From Bartonella apihabitans (GTDB taxonomy: Bacteria; Pseudomonadota; Alphaproteobacteria; Rhizobiales; Rhizobiaceae), in NCBI RefSeq assembly GCF_030758755.1, contig NZ_CP132387.1, forward strand, positions 806,001 to 870,000: DNA of 64,000 nt. The letters run 5' to 3'. The stretch's first letter is position 1. Every line of letters begins with the position of its first letter. The position numbers and the translations under genes are program-made. The notes below the pieces were generated by a model that was not told the DNA's origin, ran no database searches, and saw only the letters and a list, made by a program, of their open reading frames with translations. Positions 39,605 through 49,037 of this stretch are shown one piece after another.

Positions 39605-39726
39605 TGGCACTCTATTGGAGCCATTTTGAGAAAAGCCGCTTTCGCATTTTAAAAAACTGTTTTAAATGGAAGTATATTGGCTCGTTCCCATTGTTTATAA
39701 TGGGCTTTGAGGGACATAGAGTGCCA
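39605..39726 (+). ncRNA. Candidate structured RNA in the ribE-ribH gap
   Basis: TGGCACTCTAT (39605-39615) is the exact reverse complement of ATAGAGTGCCA (39716-39726). Inside this 11-bp stem, GAGCC (39618-39622) pairs with GGCTC (39679-39683) and encloses a hairpin (CATTTTAAAA / TTTTAAATG, 39645-39668); next to it CCCATT (39687-39692) pairs with AATGGG (39699-39704). The whole is a branched fold ending 29 bases before the ribH ATG. It lacks the FMN-riboswitch consensus. It may be a leader element for ribH-nusB or a small palindromic repeat. Confidence 0.5.
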
Positions 39727-39755
39727 ACCCTATTTTTGGTTTGTAGGATCAGATT

Positions 39756-40211
39756 ATGACAAAGAAGAACGTGAAAAAGGCTCACATACTAATCGTGGAA
39801 GCTCGTTTTTATGATGAAATTTCCGACGCATTGCTGAAAGGTGCCACGGAAACGCTCAAAGCAGCGGGAGCAGAGTTTGATGTTGTAACTGTTCCGGGAG
39901 CTTTGGAAATTCCGGCAGCCATTGCCTTCGCGGAAAAAGGCGAAAAAAACTATGATGGTTATGTCGCATTGGGGTGTGTTATCAGAGGGGAAACATATCA
40001 TTTTGAAATTGTTTCCAACGAATCATGCCGCGGCATTGCGGATTTGACTGTTCGCAAGCGTTTGGCTATCGGCAATGGCATCATCACAGTCGAAAATGAA
40101 AAACAGGCCTGGGCACGTGCCCTGCCTGATAAAAAGAATAAAGGCGGCTTTGCCGCCGATGCAGCGCTACATATGATCGCGCTGAAAAACAAGTTCGGAG
40201 TAAATCATTGA
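39756..40211 (+). CDS. ribH: 6,7-dimethyl-8-ribityllumazine synthase RibH
   Basis: Condenses the RibD product with dihydroxybutanone phosphate. The 151-residue protein has the lumazine synthase pattern [51 protein letters not shown] with the catalytic His, and [15 protein letters not shown]. It follows ribE after a 194-base structured gap and has AGGA upstream of ATG 39756. Its stop overlaps the nusB TTG start. This is the first of two lumazine synthase types known in Brucella-like bacteria. Confidence 0.95.
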   Translation: MTKKNVKKAHILIVEARFYDEISDALLKGATETLKAAGAEFDVVTVPGALEIPAAIAFAEKGEKNYDGYVALGCVIRGETYHFEIVSNESCRGIADLTVRKRLAIGNGIITVENEKQAWARALPDKKNKGGFAADAALHMIALKNKFGVNH

Positions 40212-40687
40212 ATAAAAGCCCTGCCAATAATATTAACGTGCCGCGCCGCGCGAATAAACGCGGCGCTGCACGTTTGGCTGCTGTTCAGGCGCTCTATCAG
40301 ATGGATGTTGCCGGAACAGGTATTTTGGAAATTACATCGGAATACGAGACTTATCGCTTGGGACAAGAGGTCGATGGCGAGCAATATCTAGAGGCTGATC
40401 CGCAATGGTTTCGTGCCATCATAGCAGGGGTGGTGGAGGAACAGCGTCAGCTTGATCCGATGATTCGTCAACATTTGCCGGAGGATTGGCCTCTATCGCG
40501 TATTGATTTTACACTGCGTGCCATATTGCGGGCAGGGGCGTGGGAAATCAAAAATCGTAAAGATGTTCCGATCGCCGTTGCAATAAACGAATATGTCGAC
40601 ATTGCCAAAGCTTTCTTTTCCGGAGAAGAGCCGCGAATGGTCAATGCGGTTCTCGACCGCATGGCGAAAGAATTGAGACATAAATAG
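40208..40687 (+). CDS. nusB: Transcription antitermination factor NusB
   Basis: NusB with NusE binds boxA in rRNA leaders. The 159-residue all-helical protein shows [21 protein letters not shown], the loop [21 protein letters not shown] and [21 protein letters not shown] 40208 is taken as start: it overlaps the ribH stop and has GGAG nine bases upstream, and no ATG occurs before the conserved region. A good terminator follows, closing the glyA-nrdR-ribDEH-nusB series. Confidence 0.93.
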   Translation: MNKSPANNINVPRRANKRGAARLAAVQALYQMDVAGTGILEITSEYETYRLGQEVDGEQYLEADPQWFRAIIAGVVEEQRQLDPMIRQHLPEDWPLSRIDFTLRAILRAGAWEIKNRKDVPIAVAINEYVDIAKAFFSGEEPRMVNAVLDRMAKELRHK

Positions 40688-40710
40688 GTTGCAATAAACA
40701 AAAACTGAAA

Positions 40711-40738
40711 AAGCTCTATCATTCGATAGAGCTTTTTT
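40711..40738 (+). terminator. Intrinsic terminator after nusB
   Basis: AAGCTCTATC and GATAGAGCTT make a ten-pair stem around ATTC and are followed by TTTTTT. Textbook Rho-independent terminator. Confidence 0.95.
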
Positions 40739-40832
40739 TAATTCAATCAGCAACAAGTGCAAAAACCGGCTCAATAGCGCTAAACACTTTGCCCCGTCTA
40801 CAATAGTTATCGCAAACGGAATAAAGTAGCTA

Positions 40833-41345
40833 TCAACGGCCATTGGTCGGTAACTGTGGAACGCCTTTCGAGCCCTTGATCAACTGGGACAGGAATGATT
40901 GGTCATGACCACCAGTCGGGGTCGTCTTCGAAATGCTATCGAAAACCTTGCCATCTTCCAGACCGTAATTGGCAATCCGTTCAACCTGCCCATTTTTGTT
41001 GAAATAAATAGCCAGAATTTTACGATCGACAATCTTCGGCTTCATAAATTGTGCACCGCGATAACGCGTTTGGGAAATGTAATAAAACACTTCATTGTCA
41101 TACATTGCCGTCATCGAAGGCGAGCCGAGTGCAAGCAAAACCTGATCGCGACTTGAACCGACAGGAACAGATGCTAGTGCCGATTTGTCAAGAACATAGC
41201 CTTCGTTATAGGTCTGACTCGTATTTAGAAAATCATGTGATTTACAGCCACCGAGTGTAATTGTTGTAGCAGCCATTAAACCGATGATTAACCCACGCTT
41301 GGCTCGGGTTGTAATGCGGACCGTGTAAAACAATGACATCTCCAT
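40833..41345 (-). CDS. bamE: Outer membrane assembly lipoprotein, BamE/SmpA family
   Basis: A 170-residue lipoprotein of the BamE family, part of the machine that inserts outer-membrane beta-barrels. The N-terminal hydrophobic stretch GLIIGLMAATTITLGGC ends in a lipobox (LGGC), with Cys 34 as lipidation site. The BamE core contains VPVGSSRDQVLLALGSPSMT and the YYISQTRYRG sheet. Starts at 41345 (MEMSLFY) or 41339 (MSLFY) are both possible. It is transcribed alone, divergent from the DUF177-plsX set. Confidence 0.9.
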   Translation of the reverse strand: MEMSLFYTVRITTRAKRGLIIGLMAATTITLGGCKSHDFLNTSQTYNEGYVLDKSALASVPVGSSRDQVLLALGSPSMTAMYDNEVFYYISQTRYRGAQFMKPKIVDRKILAIYFNKNGQVERIANYGLEDGKVFDSISKTTPTGGHDQSFLSQLIKGSKGVPQLPTNGR

Positions 41346-41508
41346 CTAACGCATGGCTGGGATAAATTCTTTTTCAACCTTTTTGCCTAAACCACCTTAA
41401 AGCGGTTTGCAATAGATTGCATCGTTAGAGACTTGCAATTATTAACAATGAGTATGTAAAAAAACCGGAATAGAGCAAAGGCTTTTCTGTGACTCTCATA
41501 CAAAATCA

Positions 41509-41544
41509 TTAAAGGTATCGGGCGATATCGTTAAAGGTATCGGG
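41509..41544. repeat. 14-base direct repeat upstream of DUF177
   Basis: TTAAAGGTATCGGG occurs exactly at 41509-41522 and again at 41531-41544, 22 bases apart (two helix turns), separated by CGATATCG, itself a palindrome. It lies 38 bases before the DUF177 start and could be an operator. Confidence 0.6.
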
Positions 41545-41582
41545 AAAAATTATCGGTTGAAAAGAGACAGGACAAAATCGTT

Positions 41583-42158
41583 ATGGATGATAATGATCAA
41601 ACACACAATAATGACCATCATGTCATGAGCTTTGCCATTCACTATCCTGTCAATGTCCGTTCGTTACCGGTGAAAGGAATCCGTATCAAGATTGACGCAG
41701 ATGAGAAAGAACGGCTGAAGCTTGTGGAAAACCATGGCTTGCTGGAGGTGAAATCGTTTCGCGCCGATGTTCATATTTCTCCGTGGAAGAAACGCGGTGT
41801 TCGCGTCAAAGGCAAGTTTGAAGCCGAAATAGTCCAGGCCTGTGTCGTCACACTCGAACCTCTTCCAAAACATATAGAAGAAGAGGTGGAGTCGGTTTTT
41901 ATTCCCGACGATTCCAAGCTCGTCAAATATCAAGAGCACGATAATACAAGTGAAGTTTTTGTAGATGCCGAAGGTCCCGATACTCCTGAAGTATTCCATG
42001 GTGATTCAATTGATATCGGCGCTTTTCTTGAAGAATTCTTTGAACTCTCGATTGATCCTTATCCACGTAAAGAAGGTGTGGATGGAAACTATATTGAAGA
42101 TATGGAAAAAGACAAAAGTGAACCTTCACCTTTTGCCATTTTAAAACAACTGAAATAG
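41583..42158 (+). CDS. DUF177 (YceD) family protein
   Basis: A 191-residue acidic protein. Conserved points are VKGKFEAEIVQACVVTLEP, where the Cys usually belongs to a metal-binding or rRNA-linked motif, and the ending SPFAILKQLK, typical of the family. YceD proteins sit before rpmF-plsX in many bacteria and have been linked to 23S rRNA accumulation. Here rpmF is absent and plsX follows directly, as in other Rhizobiales. Exact role unknown. Confidence 0.88.
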   Translation: MDDNDQTHNNDHHVMSFAIHYPVNVRSLPVKGIRIKIDADEKERLKLVENHGLLEVKSFRADVHISPWKKRGVRVKGKFEAEIVQACVVTLEPLPKHIEEEVESVFIPDDSKLVKYQEHDNTSEVFVDAEGPDTPEVFHGDSIDIGAFLEEFFELSIDPYPRKEGVDGNYIEDMEKDKSEPSPFAILKQLK

Positions 42159-42293
42159 CCAAGGTCGTCGAAAAAACAAAATTTATTGTTGTATAATGGC
42201 TTAAAACCGGTATTTTCGGCGTTAAGTTTCACACAACGTCGCTTTATTGCGACATTGCTTATATATAATTCGAAACTGATAGGACATTTGAGA

Positions 42294-43364
42294 GTGATCA
42301 GAATTTCTGTGGATGCAATGGGCGGCGATTTTGGCCCTGAGATCACAATTGCCGGTGCGGCAATTGCGCAGAAACGTTTTCCTGAAATACGTTTTATTTT
42401 TTATGGCGTTGCAAGTGCAGTTGAACCGGTTTTGAAGCGTTATCCGGACCTTGGTTCCTGTTCGACATTCATAGCAACCGAAACCTATACCCGCATGGAC
42501 GAAAAGCCCAGTCAGGCATTGCGGAACGGGCGCGGCAAGTCATCAATGTGGAAGGCGATCGAAGCTGTGAAAAACGGTGAAGCCGATGCCTGTGTATCAG
42601 CCGGTAACACCGGTGCATTGATGGCGATGTCATATTTTTGTTTGAGAATGATGGAAGAAGCCGACCGTCCCGGCATTGCAGGGGTCTGGCCGACATTGCG
42701 TGGCGAAAGTCTTGTGCTTGATATTGGCGCAACCATTGGCGCATCATCGGATCAGCTTGTCGATCTGGCGGTCATGGGAGCCGGTATGTTTCGTGCTCTT
42801 TATAATGTCAAACGTCCGACAGTAGGTCTTCTTAATATTGGGGTGGAGGAAGTCAAAGGACTTGATGAAATCAAGCAGGCCGGCATGATGCTGCGTGAAA
42901 TCGGGCTCGACGGACTGGAATATAAAGGCTTTGTAGAAGGCAATGATATCGGGAAAGGTACTGTCGACGTTGTGGTTACCGAAGGATTTTCGGGTAATAT
43001 CGCATTGAAGGCAGCCGAAGGGACAGCAAGGCAAATGGCGCAAATTTTGCGTGAAGCAATGTCCAGCTCCTGGCTCACAAAACTCGGTTATCTTCTTTCG
43101 ATCAGTGCTTTTCGTCAGCTCAAGCAAAAAATGGATCCCGGGCGTGTGAACGGCGGTGTCTTACTCGGTTTGAATGGTGTTGTTATTAAAAGTCATGGTG
43201 GAACCGATGCGGATGGGTTTGCTTCTGCTTTACGTGTAGGCTATGAAATGGTTAACAATAAACTTCTCGAGAAAATCGCAGCGGATTTGAGGCATTTTCA
43301 CGATAAAAAACCCGAGCTTCTCAATCATGGTGACCATGCGGGCCATGGTGCGGAGCATATATAA
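42294..43364 (+). CDS. plsX: Phosphate acyltransferase PlsX
   Basis: Makes acyl-phosphate from acyl-ACP for phospholipid synthesis. The 356-residue protein has the family opening [20 protein letters not shown], then [17 protein letters not shown], and [23 protein letters not shown] 42294 is chosen because AGGA lies nine bases upstream and it opens the conserved region; TTG 42288 and a much earlier frame start at 42186 are weaker. It is followed by fabH, the usual membrane-lipid pairing. Confidence 0.94.
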   Translation: MIRISVDAMGGDFGPEITIAGAAIAQKRFPEIRFIFYGVASAVEPVLKRYPDLGSCSTFIATETYTRMDEKPSQALRNGRGKSSMWKAIEAVKNGEADACVSAGNTGALMAMSYFCLRMMEEADRPGIAGVWPTLRGESLVLDIGATIGASSDQLVDLAVMGAGMFRALYNVKRPTVGLLNIGVEEVKGLDEIKQAGMMLREIGLDGLEYKGFVEGNDIGKGTVDVVVTEGFSGNIALKAAEGTARQMAQILREAMSSSWLTKLGYLLSISAFRQLKQKMDPGRVNGGVLLGLNGVVIKSHGGTDADGFASALRVGYEMVNNKLLEKIAADLRHFHDKKPELLNHGDHAGHGAEHI

Positions 43365-43410
43365 CGCATTGAAATTTAATTATTGATTCGCTGGTTAAGG
43401 ATAGAACTGA

Positions 43411-44385
43411 ATGATTCGATCTGCCATATGTGGCATAGGAAGTGCGCTGCCTAAAAAGAAAATGTTGAACAGCGAGCTCGAGGGGATTGTCGAGACATCC
43501 GATGCATGGATCGTTCAACGAACCGGAATCCGCCAGCGTTATATTGCCGGAAAAGATGAAACGACCGTTTCTCTTGGAGCGGCTGCCGCACAAGCTGCTC
43601 TTGATAATGCCGGACTTACTGTCGCCGATATCGACTGCATTATTCTGGCGACAGCAACACCTAACCATACTTTTCCCGCTTCCGCGGTGGAAATACAGAA
43701 TGCGTTGGGAATGTCGCACGGTTTTGCGTTTGATGTTCAGGCTGTCTGTTCAGGCTTCATTTTTGCAATGACGACCGCCGATCTTTATTTGAAAGGCGGC
43801 ATGGCCAAGCGAATTCTTGTCATTGGTGCAGAAACCTTCTCGCGTATTCTTGATTGGAATGATCGTTCGACATGTGTGCTTTTCGGTGATGGCGCGGGCG
43901 CTGTTGTTCTCGAGGCTGTCGAAAACCAGAGCGGCAATAACAGTGATCGTGGTATTCTTGCCTGTAAACAACGTTCAGACGGTGCATTTGTCGACAAGCT
44001 CTACGTGGATGGTGGCCCTTCAACTACGCAAACGACAGGACATTTGCGAATGGAAGGCCGCGAAGTGTTCAAACATGCTGTCGGGATGATTACCGACGTT
44101 GTGGATGATTGCTTTTCTGCAACCGGAATATCGCCTTCCGAGCTTGACTGGTTTGTACCCCATCAAGCCAATAAACGTATTATCGACGCATCGGCCAAAA
44201 AACTTGGTATCGCTGATGAAAAAGTTGTGATCACTGTTGATCAGCATGGCAATACTTCGGCCGCGTCTGTGCCTTTGGCGCTTGCGGTAGCTGTTAAAGA
44301 TGGTAGAATAAAAAAAGGTGATCTGGTCATGCTGGAGGCAATGGGCGGCGGATTCACATGGGGGGCTATTCTCATCCGTTGGTAA
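43411..44385 (+). CDS. fabH: 3-oxoacyl-ACP synthase III FabH
   Basis: Starts fatty acid synthesis by joining acetyl-CoA with malonyl-ACP. The 324-residue thiolase-fold enzyme shows the catalytic Cys in [14 protein letters not shown], the His in [13 protein letters not shown] and the Asn in [15 protein letters not shown]. Length is standard. ATG 43411 lies 46 bases after plsX, with AAGGA upstream. ihfA follows, completing a conserved alphaproteobacterial order. Confidence 0.96.
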   Translation: MIRSAICGIGSALPKKKMLNSELEGIVETSDAWIVQRTGIRQRYIAGKDETTVSLGAAAAQAALDNAGLTVADIDCIILATATPNHTFPASAVEIQNALGMSHGFAFDVQAVCSGFIFAMTTADLYLKGGMAKRILVIGAETFSRILDWNDRSTCVLFGDGAGAVVLEAVENQSGNNSDRGILACKQRSDGAFVDKLYVDGGPSTTQTTGHLRMEGREVFKHAVGMITDVVDDCFSATGISPSELDWFVPHQANKRIIDASAKKLGIADEKVVITVDQHGNTSAASVPLALAVAVKDGRIKKGDLVMLEAMGGGFTWGAILIRW

Positions 44386-44459
44386 TGGCAAGACAACTTG
44401 ACCGATAATGTATTTAACGTATAAGTTTTTTATACTTCAATTATAAGAAGGCGGTTGTT

Positions 44460-44771
44460 ATGGCTGGTAATACAGTGACGCGCGCGGATTTAGCAGATGC
44501 AGTTTGCAGAAAAGTTGGCCTGTCACGCACAGAGTCGGCTTCGTTGGTTGAAATGATCCTTAACGAAGTTTGCGATGCGATTGTCAAAGGCGAGACGGTA
44601 AAATTATCCTCGTTTGCAACTTTTCATGTCCGTAACAAGACAGAGCGTATTGGTCGCAATCCGAAGACAGGTGAAGAGGTACCGATTTCCCCCCGTCGCG
44701 TTATGACGTTCAAGGCATCAAATGTTTTGAAGAAAAAAATTCTCGACGGACATCGGTCCAAAAAATCGTAA
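44460..44771 (+). CDS. ihfA: Integration host factor alpha subunit
   Basis: A 103-residue DNA-bending protein of the HU/IHF family. The fold is complete: [20 protein letters not shown], then [20 protein letters not shown] and the DNA-clasping arm [18 protein letters not shown] with its tip proline. The C-terminal [11 protein letters not shown] helix is normal. AAGGCGG stands before ATG 44460. IHF alpha and not HU, given the context fabH-ihfA-merR and the arm sequence. Confidence 0.95.
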   Translation: MAGNTVTRADLADAVCRKVGLSRTESASLVEMILNEVCDAIVKGETVKLSSFATFHVRNKTERIGRNPKTGEEVPISPRRVMTFKASNVLKKKILDGHRSKKS

Positions 44772-44947
44772 GATTACATATATATATTTAGGCACTGCAA
44801 AAAGACCGATATTCGAGAGCCGTGGCAGGTGCCAAAGGCCGATTGTTTATTTGCATATGCCGGAGTTTTGTGAAAATTGAAGTAGCATTGCGGTAACTGT
44901 CAATTACCAGAAAGTTCGAGGTTGTTATTTTCGGAAAAGGCCAAAAA

Positions 44948-45457
44948 ATGGATAAGAGTCCAGATGCTTTTCGTACAATCAGCGAAGTTGCTGAAGCGTT
45001 GGATCTGCCCCAACACGTTCTGAGGTTTTGGGAAACACGGTTTTCCCAGATCAAGCCGTTAAAACGTGGGGGCGGGCGGCGTTACTACCGGCCAGCCGAT
45101 GTGGATTTGCTGAAAGGAATTCGGCAACTTCTTTATGAACAAGGTTATACAATAAAAGGTGCACAGCGCCTATTAAAAGAAAATGGCATAGCCTTTGTAA
45201 TTGCGTTGGGTAATGGCGACGTTGCTGCAATTGATGCGATTACGAGAAAGAAAAAAGCTGAAGAGGAAGCCGAAAACGCGCCGCTACCAGCAAAACAACC
45301 ACAACAATCCAGAGGCCTGTTCAGCTTCATGAAATCCGATTCCGATACTGAAGTGGGCGGAAGTAACATCGGAAAAGGCAAGGATAACAAAACTTTGCTT
45401 CAGGAAGCTTTGTTTGAATTGATCGAATGCAAAAGAGTTCTTGATCGCGCTCGTTAA
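44948..45457 (+). CDS. MerR-family transcriptional regulator
   Basis: A 169-residue regulator. The N-terminal winged helix begins [20 protein letters not shown] and continues [20 protein letters not shown], the MerR signature. The second half has a low-complexity linker rich in Lys, Glu, Ala and Gln (about 100-120), then a short coiled C-terminus ending CKRVLDRAR. No metal- or drug-binding domain is visible. The gene follows ihfA in most Rhizobiales, so it is probably a housekeeping regulator; target unknown. Confidence 0.88.
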   Translation: MDKSPDAFRTISEVAEALDLPQHVLRFWETRFSQIKPLKRGGGRRYYRPADVDLLKGIRQLLYEQGYTIKGAQRLLKENGIAFVIALGNGDVAAIDAITRKKKAEEEAENAPLPAKQPQQSRGLFSFMKSDSDTEVGGSNIGKGKDNKTLLQEALFELIECKRVLDRAR

Positions 45458-46417
45458 GCTTTCGACTGGTGGTGAAAAAATATCATTTTAAGTTTGTAGC
45501 CGGGATTGGTTATAATCTGACAGAGAGCAGGCATTCACTATGTCCATGATTTGTCGGGGCGCAATATATGTAATAAGTTACGACAAGCGGAATGCGTTTT
45601 TCACGATGACCGATATTTCTTGAATCCATTTCGTTCAATTCAGCGCGTTTCAAGTGGATAAAAATTCGTCACTATAAAGCGGTTTCGTTTTTTGGATATG
45701 TGACAGGCGAGGGCGGGTTTTTATTGCCGTCTCCGGCACTTATTTGCAATTAAAGATATTTTAGCCTGCCGATATGAACGTCACAGGACGTTTTGTTATA
45801 ATACCGCTTCTTTCCTATAGTTAAATGGAACTAAAACCCGCTGGAATAGCGGCAACACCAGCCGGACATGAAAAAGGCCTAATCCAGACGCACTTGTCGG
45901 ATAAAGTAGCATTTTATGTTCAGACAGCATTTTACCGGCAATTTCCTGTCTGGACGGTTTTGACAAGATATCAGATTAACTTCGCGACTATAGGATGCTC
46001 ACGAACCGTATGTCGGTTGAATTGTCACGACCTCAACTTTGCTTTCGGTTTTGAATAAAAGTTTTCTGCTGTAATGCGAATAACCAATTGAATTTTCGTC
46101 TCGGAGGACAATTTCGCTCATAAAACTTTTTAAAAAAGCAGAGTCACTCGTCACGTAGGGAATCAAAAAACCGAATATGTAGCCGATTTAATGATTCCCG
46201 ATTTTCAGAAACGAAGGGCTTCTGAACAATTTGTCATGTGATTGACGTGTCGTGAACGAGAAAGGACTAAATGGCCTTAGTAGTGTGTGATAAGAAGAGC
46301 GGATAAGAGCTTGTATGCTTAAACAGAAAGGTAATCTGCTTCTGTTCTATGACGATAAGAAACCAACGGAAAAACAAATTTTCCCAGCTAAGAAAAACGG
46401 ATTAATTGAAAAACAGA
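45458..46417. other. Long non-coding interval between merR and tRNA-Val
   Basis: About 960 bases with no convincing gene. One open stretch (45825-46058) encodes 77 residues but has no ribosome binding site, family similarity or typical codon pattern. The interval may be decayed DNA. Confidence 0.5.
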
Positions 46418-46492
46418 TGGTGGGCGTGACAGGGATTGAACCTGTGACCCCTACAATGTCAATGTAGTGCTCTCCCTCTGAGCTACACGCCC
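46418..46492 (-). tRNA. tRNA-Val (GAC)
   Basis: Minus-strand 75-base cloverleaf: acceptor GGGCGTG pairs with CACGCCC, with an encoded CCA tail. The D-arm is GCTCAGAGGGAGAGC. The anticodon stem CTACA/TGTAG encloses loop TTGACAT, giving anticodon GAC (valine) at 46458-46460. The T-arm reads ACAGG-TTCAATC-CCTGT. All stems pair. Confidence 0.97.
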
Positions 46493-46595
46493 ATCTGACG
46501 CTGTTGCATACACCACAACAAAACCGTGAGGTCAATGCCTTTTTATAAAAAATCGCTTATAAATCGGGAAATTGTGGATTTTTAAAAAATATCCT

Positions 46596-46958
46596 TCAAG
46601 CTGCGATAAGCATCTTTTCGACTTCGGAGACGAGTTCACGCAAATGGAATGGCTTGGACAGAACCTTTGCATCTCGTGGTGTATTGCTATCGGAGTTGAG
46701 TGCGACAGCAGCAAATCCGGTGATAAACATTACCCGCAAATCCGGATCAATTTCGGTTGCACGGCGAGCGAGCTCTATACCATCCATTTCCGGCATCACG
46801 ATATCGGTCAATAAAAGTGAAAACGGTTCTTCCTGAAGCCGTTCATAGGCGCTTGCACCGTTATCAAAATCTGTAACTTCGTAACCGGCCCGTTCCAGAG
46901 CTTTTGCTAAAAATCGACGCATATCATTATCGTCTTCGGCAAGCAAAATTCGTTTCAT
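46596..46958 (-). CDS. cpdR: Single-domain response regulator CpdR
   Basis: A 120-residue receiver with no output domain. The phospho-acceptor is Asp 52 in LLLTDIVMPEMDG; the acidic pair LLAEDDNDM and the Lys in LSKPFHLREL complete the site. In Caulobacter and Sinorhizobium, unphosphorylated CpdR localises ClpXP to the pole to drive cell-cycle proteolysis; the CckA-ChpT relay phosphorylates it. The tail EKMLIAA matches CpdR proteins. The neighbouring N-formylglutamate amidohydrolase gene, divergently read, is the standard Rhizobiales neighbour. Confidence 0.93.
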   Translation of the reverse strand: MKRILLAEDDNDMRRFLAKALERAGYEVTDFDNGASAYERLQEEPFSLLLTDIVMPEMDGIELARRATEIDPDLRVMFITGFAAVALNSDSNTPRDAKVLSKPFHLRELVSEVEKMLIAA

Positions 46959-47122
46959 AATAATGTCCAGCAGTTGTTTATTCGATTTGGAACCTTATCT
47001 CACTCTTACTCATACAATAAATCAGGTTCGTAAAAAAAGCGGTAAAGCCATGTTGAATGGACTTTGTTTCTTATAATGGTTAATTGCCGGTTGCGAATGC
47101 CATAAAAACTGGTTTACCTTTT

Positions 47123-48034
47123 ATGAAACAAACGAAAAATAAGCAGGCTATCAATATGGATGCAAACGGCGTAACAGCATTTCAATATTTTGAACCGGCT
47201 GAACTGCGTGTGCCGTTTTTATTCAATTCACCTCATTCTGGCAGGTTTTATCCGGAAAGCTTTCTTGAACAATCCGTGCTCGACAATTTTACGATCCGGA
47301 TGTCGGAAGATTGTTTCGTCGATTTGCTTTTTAGCAAAGTTGTAGGGCTTGGTGCTGCGCTTATGGCAGCAAATTACCCGCGGTCTTTTATTGATGTCAA
47401 TCGTGACAAATACGAGCTTGATCCTGATATGTTCTTCGAACCTATGCCGGATTATGTTCCAAATCCCTCAACCCGCGTCATGGCAGGCTTGGGGACTATA
47501 CCTAAAAACGTAGCAAGTGATCTACCGATATATAACGGGCGAATCCATCTGGAAGATGCTTTGAAACGTATTGATAGCCTATATGTTCCTTATCATAAGC
47601 ATCTACAATCGACGCTTTATTCAATGCGGAAACGGTTCGGTTTTGCAGTTCTTATAGATTGCCACTCAATGCCGGGAAAACTGAAGTTTTTTAATGGTGG
47701 CGAACAACCGGATTTTATTCTGGGCGATCAATATGGGCAATCCTGCACCAATGCGTTTGTTGAATATACCGCCGAGGTTTTGAGAGAAAAGGGATATAAT
47801 GTCAGTCTGAACCGGCCTTATTCGGGCGGTTTCATTACTGCCCATTACGGAAAACCCGCCGAAAATATCCACGCTCTTCAAATTGAAATCAATAGAAGTC
47901 TCTATCTCGACGAAATTACGCTTGAAGCGAACCATAATTTCACTTCATTGCAAAAGGATCTCACTTCTTTGTCGGCTGATCTCATGGCATTTCCGGAACA
48001 GGAATTTACGCTTTGCAAAATAGCTGCCGAATAG
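47123..48034 (+). CDS. N-formylglutamate amidohydrolase family protein
   Basis: A 303-residue zinc hydrolase of the FGase family. Markers are FNSPHSGRFYPESFL with the zinc His, SEDCFVDLLFSKV, NYPRSFIDVNRDKYELDP and LIDCHSMPGK with a second metal His. The C-terminal part contains the HALQIEINRSLYLDE motif. ATG 47123 is preferred; the frame extends to 47084. No hut genes lie nearby, so a role in histidine degradation is not shown; its conserved place beside cpdR suggests a separate function. Confidence 0.9.
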   Translation: MKQTKNKQAINMDANGVTAFQYFEPAELRVPFLFNSPHSGRFYPESFLEQSVLDNFTIRMSEDCFVDLLFSKVVGLGAALMAANYPRSFIDVNRDKYELDPDMFFEPMPDYVPNPSTRVMAGLGTIPKNVASDLPIYNGRIHLEDALKRIDSLYVPYHKHLQSTLYSMRKRFGFAVLIDCHSMPGKLKFFNGGEQPDFILGDQYGQSCTNAFVEYTAEVLREKGYNVSLNRPYSGGFITAHYGKPAENIHALQIEINRSLYLDEITLEANHNFTSLQKDLTSLSADLMAFPEQEFTLCKIAAE

Positions 48035-48251
48035 TGTGATTGTTGTTAGAAAAGACAAATCCGTCACTTTTTTGACTGAGTCCATATTTGCCGAAAAGAT
48101 AAAGCCAATCGAAGATTTCTATCGTATATGGGAAATGCGAGAACATTTTGCGACCGTAAGCCAAAATCAGGCAGTCATTGAGTTTTTATGAAAAAGCAGC
48201 TTAAATAATCTCTATCCGGTGCGACCTGATAATAAACAATCGAGAGTAATC

Positions 48252-49037
48252 ATGAGTGATCTTCCGGGATTCGAATTTTTTCAAAAAATCGCTAAAATAG
48301 TAGAGGAGACTTCTCTACCTTTTTTCCGACATACGCTTTCAATTGATAATAAAGACAAAACCGGTTTTGACCCTGTAACAATTGCTGATCGCAAAACAGA
48401 AATTGCCTTACGTGAATTTATCCATCAGCAATGTCCTGATGATGGAATCGCGGGCGAGGAATTTCCTACCTTGAATGGGCTTAACGACCATATATGGGTA
48501 ATCGATCCGATAGACGGGACGCGGTCTTTCATTACGGGAATGCCTGTTTGGGGCAGCCTTGTAGGATTGAAAAAAGCTGGCAAAGCGGTGGCGGGGATGA
48601 TGACACAACCGTTCACGCGCGAACTTTATTATAGTTGCGGAAAAGGAAGTTATCTTTATACAAATTATGATGGCCAGCACAGAAAGCTCGCCACAAGTTC
48701 GTGTAAATCGCTTGCTGAAGCTACAATTTTTACAACCGATCCCGAACTTTTCAAAGGGGGAGACAACGCACGTTTTGCCGAACTCCGCTCAAAAGCACGC
48801 CTAACGCGTTACAGTGCGGATTGTTATGCATTTGCCATGCTTGCTGCCGGTTTTGTTGATCTTGTTGTTGAAACAGGACTGAAACCTTATGATATTATGG
48901 CACTCATTCCGATTATCGAACAGGCTGGCGGAGTCATCAAACAGTGGAACGGTGAAAACGCGGAGAATGCCGGAAATATTGTAGCAGCAGCTACGCCGGA
49001 ATTATTCGACGCGGCAGCATCAATTCTCAATAGTTGA
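48252..49037 (+). CDS. hisN: Histidinol-phosphatase, inositol monophosphatase type (HisN)
   Basis: A 261-residue Mg-dependent phosphatase of the IMPase fold that completes histidine synthesis in alphaproteobacteria. The metal motif IDPIDGTRSFITGMPVWG is clear; the first Glu site lies in GIAGEEFPT and the second Asp in LVVETGLKPYDIMALIPIIE, which has the family WDxxA-like segment as YDIMA. ATG 48252 opens MSDLPGFEF after GAGAG; the frame continues to 48219. Its end overlaps the convergent hydrolase gene by 11 bases. A generic inositol phosphatase is an alternative. Confidence 0.87.
   Translation: MSDLPGFEFFQKIAKIVEETSLPFFRHTLSIDNKDKTGFDPVTIADRKTEIALREFIHQQCPDDGIAGEEFPTLNGLNDHIWVIDPIDGTRSFITGMPVWGSLVGLKKAGKAVAGMMTQPFTRELYYSCGKGSYLYTNYDGQHRKLATSSCKSLAEATIFTTDPELFKGGDNARFAELRSKARLTRYSADCYAFAMLAAGFVDLVVETGLKPYDIMALIPIIEQAGGVIKQWNGENAENAGNIVAAATPELFDAAASILNS

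Noticed and set aside
39562..39755. FMN riboswitch between ribE and ribH
   Set aside because: The conserved AGGGC/GGGGUGAAAUUCC pattern is absent; only stems are seen.
45825..46058. 77-residue open frame in the long merR/tRNA-Val gap
   Set aside because: No ribosome binding site, no family similarity and an amino-acid mix unlike the real genes nearby.
46418..46492. tRNA-Val as an integration site
   Set aside because: No integrase gene and no repeated 3' tRNA segment nearby.
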